NCBI GenBank assembly: GCA_951802425.1
Contig: OX637806.1
Coordinates: 744,001-808,000, forward strand
Direction: 5' to 3'
Length of the DNA stretch: 64,000 nucleotides
Source: Clavaria fumosa
Lineage: Eukaryota > Basidiomycota > Agaricomycetes > Agaricales > Clavariaceae
How positions within the stretch are numbered: the first letter of the stretch is position 1; every line of letters begins with the position of its first letter. Shown in pieces: positions 59,272 to 64,000 of this stretch. Made by a program: the position numbers and the translations under genes. Below the pieces are notes generated by a model, which made no database searches, had not been told where the DNA came from, and worked only from the letters and a program-made list of their open reading frames with translations.

Positions 59272-61506
59272 ATAAGTATTGTACTTATCTTGCCATAAAA
59301 TATATAGTTGGGGTTTAGCCCCTTGTTCGCCTGATTTGCATGGTGTTCCTTAAGTTAAAGGATTGAAATTTGCTGGCCTGGTAGTACGGACGACGCTTTC
59401 ATGACAGTAAAGAAGAGAAAAGACAAGTTGAGAGAAATGGATAATGCTGAGAAGGTCACAAAGTCGACTGATGAAGCGTAGAGAAACAAATAGATGAGGG
59501 GGGAGAAATAGACGATGTTGAGAGGGTTGCAGGTAGTTGCAACAATGTTGAGAGGTGTGTTGGTGAAGGCAATGACTTTGCCAACCAACAAGAGAACCTA
59601 CGGGGTTTGAGGAATCAGTACCAAGATGAAGGAAAGGAAATACTTAAGGCATGCAAGTTGTATGAGCGCAGAGGATGAGTTTAGGAGAAAGCAGAGTTGT
59701 CTTGGTGTTGTCGAGGTCACCAAGTGAGACAAGACCTATCAATCGTGGTGGTTCCAAGCTCAAAGGGCGTGATAGCCTCAAGCTTAAACCAAAGTGCGTT
59801 AATATCAAGTCTACAGTACTGTATGTACATCCAAGACTTATATACGTGTGTACAGAGAGTATAACAGAAAAGGAAAAGTACAGAGGTTGCCAAGTAACAG
59901 AACTATAGTAGTACGGGGTATAGCTAGTCATAAAGTGACCATGTGCATGTTCTACTAAGGTTGCAAGGGGTAAGGGAAACTTAAGTAAGGTCACAAACCT
60001 GACCAGTCATGGGTCACAACTTAGTTAAATAATCATATGAGTAACTATAACTACGAAGAGGTGTTTTGGTCATAGTTAGCATAGTTATAGATGACTGAGG
60101 AGAAGAAAGGAAGCATAATTTGAAGTAGTGCTCAGCTGGTTGCTGGCGGTGTGTTTCATCATTAAGGTCATGAGGTCCATGCATGCAGTCACGTGGATGG
60201 CGGTAGTGATGCAGGTGATGCTTGTGTGGGAAATCACGTGGGTAACACTGGTAATGGTCATAACACTGATAACGTATTGGTGCTGGTAGTGGAAGTGCCG
60301 AAGATGCTGCATGGCAAGTCACATGCTGACTGAAGAAGATGTGTAAGGGCATGTCGCGCATCGAGGTGGTGGGTCCAGGCAAAGTACATGCATGGGTGAG
60401 GTGGAGAGAGATGTCACAACTATGGCATGGTGGTCACGAGTGTCATGTGAATGTGGGGGAGGTTGGGGAGGCTTCCAGAAGGGGACGGCGGGTTTCGGAA
60501 GTGTGTAGAGGGGCTCGCAAGGTGGTAGAGGGTTGTTGGGAGGTTTGTAGGTGTTGGTAGAGTTGGCTTGGGTAGGGGAAAAATGAATGGGTCCTGACAG
60601 TGACACAACAGCTGTGCTGAATGGCTTTATTGTAGAATTTCAGGAATTGCAAATGCAATTCAAGGGCCCTCAACTAGAGGTTGATTGGTATGCCCCAAAT
60701 CATGAGTGATTTCCATCTTATTTTTATTCAAGCCATGCTGTCAGCGACTGGCCACCAGCTCTACTGGGGTTGCGGTGTGACTCAGTCTCAGGTGTCAGAG
60801 TCAAAGTCAGGGGAAACGAATCTATTGGCAACTATGGGGAGTCTACCTATAGGACAGGAACTGGTCAGGTATAGACCAGGTCGAAGATGAGGGAACTAAG
60901 ATGACTGTATGACTGACTACTTATACTACTGGGGCCTTATCTCCTTATCATGGTCCATGTGGTGCAACCTGCTTCTATTTCACAAGGCACAGGAACATGT
61001 GCCTAAGAAGCATGGTTGCTGACTGTCTGCAGCACACACAGACCATGGTGCCTTCCTAGTGTGGTCTTTCATCAATCACAGAAGCTCTCCATGGAAGTTC
61101 CCTCATTATCATCACTGCCTGTGATCTGGACTTTGTGGGAGTTGGTTTGGTCACATGTAGGCATAAGCACTGGTTTGGCACTTATGGTAGTTGCCTTTTT
61201 GGGTGTGCCTAACACTTCAGGCTTCTCGGACTAGGTGCCATACCTAGCCAGTCCTCAGCATGATTAGGGACAAACTAAGTCCAATAGCTGCACAGGTGTT
61301 CTATGGTCTGTGTGAGCCATTAATCACATGGCTTGATGTTCCACATGGGTGAGCAATGCTCAAGCCTTGCTTTACTAAGCACCAATTATGCTTAAGTAAT
61401 ACCAGTGCTAATATGGGTGCTTAGAGTCATATTAGCACAGACCTATTACTAAGCAGTAGAGCACTAAGACAGGTGCTTAATCTAGTAGGCACTCAAGGGG
61501 AGCGCT
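59272..61506. other. AT-rich interval before Tc1 element
   Basis: No supported gene. Purine-rich runs with recurrent gttgaga words near 59400-59560 resemble those at 57400-57610, suggesting another dispersed repeat. Confidence 0.35.
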
Positions 61507-61508
61507 TA

Positions 61509-63144
61509 CAGTGACTCAAAAAACTGTCCGGATGTTTCGCACTTTTGGATTATGTCAGCAATATCTCCATAACCATTGAATGAGAAGGCATGTAAAACAC
61601 ACCATCTGATAGCCCTACATCTCAGCTATTTGCCCATGTATTCAACCTCAATATATAATTAGTCTAAGCTGAGATATTTGCACTTGTTTGTTGGGGTGTC
61701 ATCTGGATGGTTTTTTTGCAGGCATTCAAAGTAAGCAAATACAATTAATTTAGTACTTGGCATAACCCCCCTTGGCCTTTAACACTGCTGCAACTCTTCT
61801 AGGCATACTATGGATTAGTTTTATGCACTCTTCCTCTGATATCTTCTCCCATTCTGCTTCCACCCTCTTCCACAACTCATGAATGCTTCCAGGCTCATCA
61901 GGGTATGCTGAAAGGCGAAATTTGAGCATTTGCCAGAGGTGTTCTATGGGATTGAGGTCAGGAGACTGTGCAGGCCAATCCAAAACCTTAATCCCATTGT
62001 CTTTGAACCACTTCTGTGCTCGTTTTGAGGTGTGCTTGGAGTCATTGTCCTGTTACCAAATCAGTTTCTCCTTATTCATCTCATAATACTGCACTCACCT
62101 GTTGGAAGATTAAGTCCTCCCTATCCATCCCATAAAACTCCACAGTCCTAAGAAGATCATCACCCAAGATCTCCTCATAGAGGGATGCATGCATCCCCCC
62201 CTCTATCCTGCACATGAAGCCCACCCCATGGACTGTCATGCATCCCCAAACCATCACACTCCCACCCCCAAACTTCACAGTAGGTGAGATATGCTGAGCA
62301 GTCAGAGGAGCCCCAGGCCTTTTCCAGACCCATTGCCTACCATCTGATGCAAAGCAATTGATCTTGGTCTCATCAGACCAGATAACATGAGCCCAGTCTT
62401 CCTCAGTCCAGTGCTGGTACTTACAAGCAAAGTCCAAGCACTGTTTGAAGTGGTGAGGGCGAAGAAGGGGCTTCTTGACCTTGGCATGAGCAACCAAGTC
62501 CTCCTTCTTGAGGGCATTATGAATTGTCTGGGTGCTGACATCAATGTTGGTGACATTTCTAAGCTCCTGTTGGAGGTGGGAAGCTGTGTCAGCCTTGCCT
62601 GTGGTGATAAGTTGCGGCAATCATAGGATGAGAGCTTAGTAGGGTGACCACCAACACTCTTGGAAAGAGTGCCAGCAATTTGAGAGCGAAGTTCAGAGAC
62701 AGTAGAGTGACCAACACCAAGCCTAGCAGCAATTTGGCAACAGGAATCACCATTTTGCAGCAAAGAGATGATAGACATCCAAATCACAGTGGGAAGCTGC
62801 TTCATGATGGGATAGTGGGGGTAAACTGAATAAGGGCCCTCCTTATATGTTAGAAGGTAGTCTAGTCACATGATTTTGTTGATTGGGTCACACAATCAAC
62901 AAAGTCATGTGATTCTTCCACTTTTTGATGCCTGCAAAAAAACTGTCTGGATGACACCCCAACAAACAAGTGCAAATATCTCAGCTTAGACTAATTATAT
63001 ATTGAGGTTGAATACATGGGCAAATAGCTGAGATGTAGGGCTATCAGATGGTGTGTTTTACATGCCTTCTCATTCAGTGGTTATGGAGATATTGCTGACA
63101 TAATCCAAAAGTGCGAAACATCTGGACAGTTTTTTGAGTCACTG
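61509..63144 (-). mobile_element. Tc1/mariner transposon with long TIRs
   Basis: 1636 bp bounded by TA dinucleotides at 61507-61508 and 63145-63146, the expected target duplication. Inverted repeats of about 217 bp (61509-~61727 and ~62927-63144) begin cagtgactcaaaaaactgtc. An aactgtc(c/t)ggatg-like motif occurs near both the outer and inner end of each TIR, in opposite orientations. Both ends are nearly identical, so the insertion is recent. Its transposase gene is annotated separately. Confidence 0.93.
61750..62805 (-). pseudogene. Tc1-like DD34E transposase, frameshifted
   Basis: Starts at the ATG at 62805 (MKQLPTVIWMSIISLLQNG) with a helix-turn-helix (CQIAARLGVGHSTVSELRSQ). The frame is broken near 62620 by an apparent 1-nt deletion just before QLITTGKADTASHLQQEL. 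The catalytic core follows: HVIWSDETKIN (first Asp), FGGGSVMVWGCM, then an intron ending at about 62053. DNDSKHTSKRAQKW (second Asp) and SPDLNPIEHLW (Glu) complete a DD34E triad. Everything except the frameshift looks intact. It could be non-functional, or the lesion could be a sequencing error. Confidence 0.88.
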
Positions 63145-63146
63145 TA

Positions 63147-64000
63147 GGTGGTGGGCACTAAATGCCAGGCACCTAAGGGTAATAATAATGTAAAGATAAT
63201 CGATTATCCTTACACATGCTGACTGAGAGGACAAGGGAAAATTCTCCCTGCCATTACTGCTCCTGAGAGTAGTCTCTGGGAGCAGAAGCCTGTCTTTCCC
63301 ATGATAGACTATCAAAATGATCCTCAGTCAACTTTGGCTAAGGGGAGTGAAGAGTTTGCACCACAAAAGCCTGTGGACAGCTTAGATGAACCAAATGACA
63401 AGAATAGAATCAGCTTGATGGTGGAGTTGGAAGACCCAGAAGTGCAGGATAAGCCTGCTAAAATCCAGCAGTATTGATCTGACTGTCCAGTCCAAAAAGA
63501 CTGTGATTGGTGGAATCCAACCATGAGGAAGAGGAAGATGAGGATGAGTTGATATATGGCAATGAGCCTGTGGCCACACACAAAGCAACAAGAAGGCTGA
63601 CCCAGGATCCCAAAATCAAGCCCCCCCAAGCTCAATTCCAAAAGGCAGGGGTCAACCTGTGCCTGTGAAGCCTGTCTGAATTGTCATCAACCTCAGAGTG
63701 GAGGTATGTTTTATGAAGCCATCCTTACTCATTTATATCTCACCTATGTATTCAGAGCAATAAGGAAATTGAGGGCCAGCCTGGCATAGGTAAGGAGTTA
63801 TCCCAATTTACAGAGTGATCTTGACCTCTCCCCACTCATAGGAAAAATGCTGTTTCTCTACTATGCACTGATTGAAAGGATACTTGACAAACAGCTGACC
63901 ACATTCCAACTCAAGTCTAAATGTGAGTTTTTACATTCTTCAGTCCCACCGACATGCAGGTGTGCTTGAGTAGTTTCCAGGAGCCTGGGCACTGGTTGAT
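63147..64000. other. Right-edge AT-rich sequence
   Basis: A + strand frame near 63300-63475 (SLDEPNDKNRISLMVELEDP) is charged and protein-like but short and unidentified. It may be the edge of another repeat-associated gene continuing past the window. Confidence 0.3.

Overview
The window is nuclear DNA from a filamentous basidiomycete, most likely an Agaricomycete. Genes are dense, with many short GT-AG introns (about 45-70 bp). Recognisable products are fungal housekeeping proteins (MCM4, ORC3, UPF3, SYF2, trifunctional FOL1, SEC11, EMC2, SWC5, seipin, ribosomal protein eS30). Two families, a DUF6532-type protein and a transglutaminase-like protein, are ones I associate with mushroom-forming fungi. 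I assembled exons by hand and checked reading phase, so most intron-containing models below close in frame.

Layout. 0.3-5 kb: a bHLH transcription factor and a transglutaminase-like protein. 5.9-6.4 kb: a lone small secreted cysteine-rich protein (SSP1). 6.9-27.7 kb: a housekeeping block with pirin, ORC3, UPF3, eS30, SYF2, MTG2, a dienelactone hydrolase, an unknown protein, seipin, an SDR reductase and MCM4. 27.7-37.7 kb: a direct tandem duplication of a divergent FOL1-EMC2 pair. Copy 1 keeps an intact EMC2 and a wrecked FOL1. Copy 2 keeps an intact 788-residue FOL1 and a dead EMC2, and has lost about 540 bp of the shared promoter. The ~0.8 kb spacer holds two back-to-back perfect palindromes. 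38.0-45.0 kb: four more SSP paralogues (SSP2-SSP5) interleaved with acyl-protein thioesterase 1 and a decayed fragment of it. 45.7-48.7 kb: SEC11, a ~620-bp fold-back repeat, and SWC5.

From about 48.7 kb to the end the sequence becomes AT-richer and repeat-rich. It holds a probably damaged DUF6532-type gene, two minisatellites (43-bp and ~74-bp units), two related zinc-knuckle units, and a complete but frameshifted Tc1/mariner element with ~217-bp inverted repeats and a TA target duplication.

The most novel features are (i) the SSP family, five paralogues with one conserved phase-0 intron and shared promoter elements, and (ii) reciprocal gene loss after the FOL1-EMC2 duplication. A separate SSP-repeat-APT1 duplication, in which one APT1 copy has decayed, shows that local duplication followed by loss has shaped the 27-45 kb interval. 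No CRISPR arrays, rRNA genes or convincing tRNA genes were seen.
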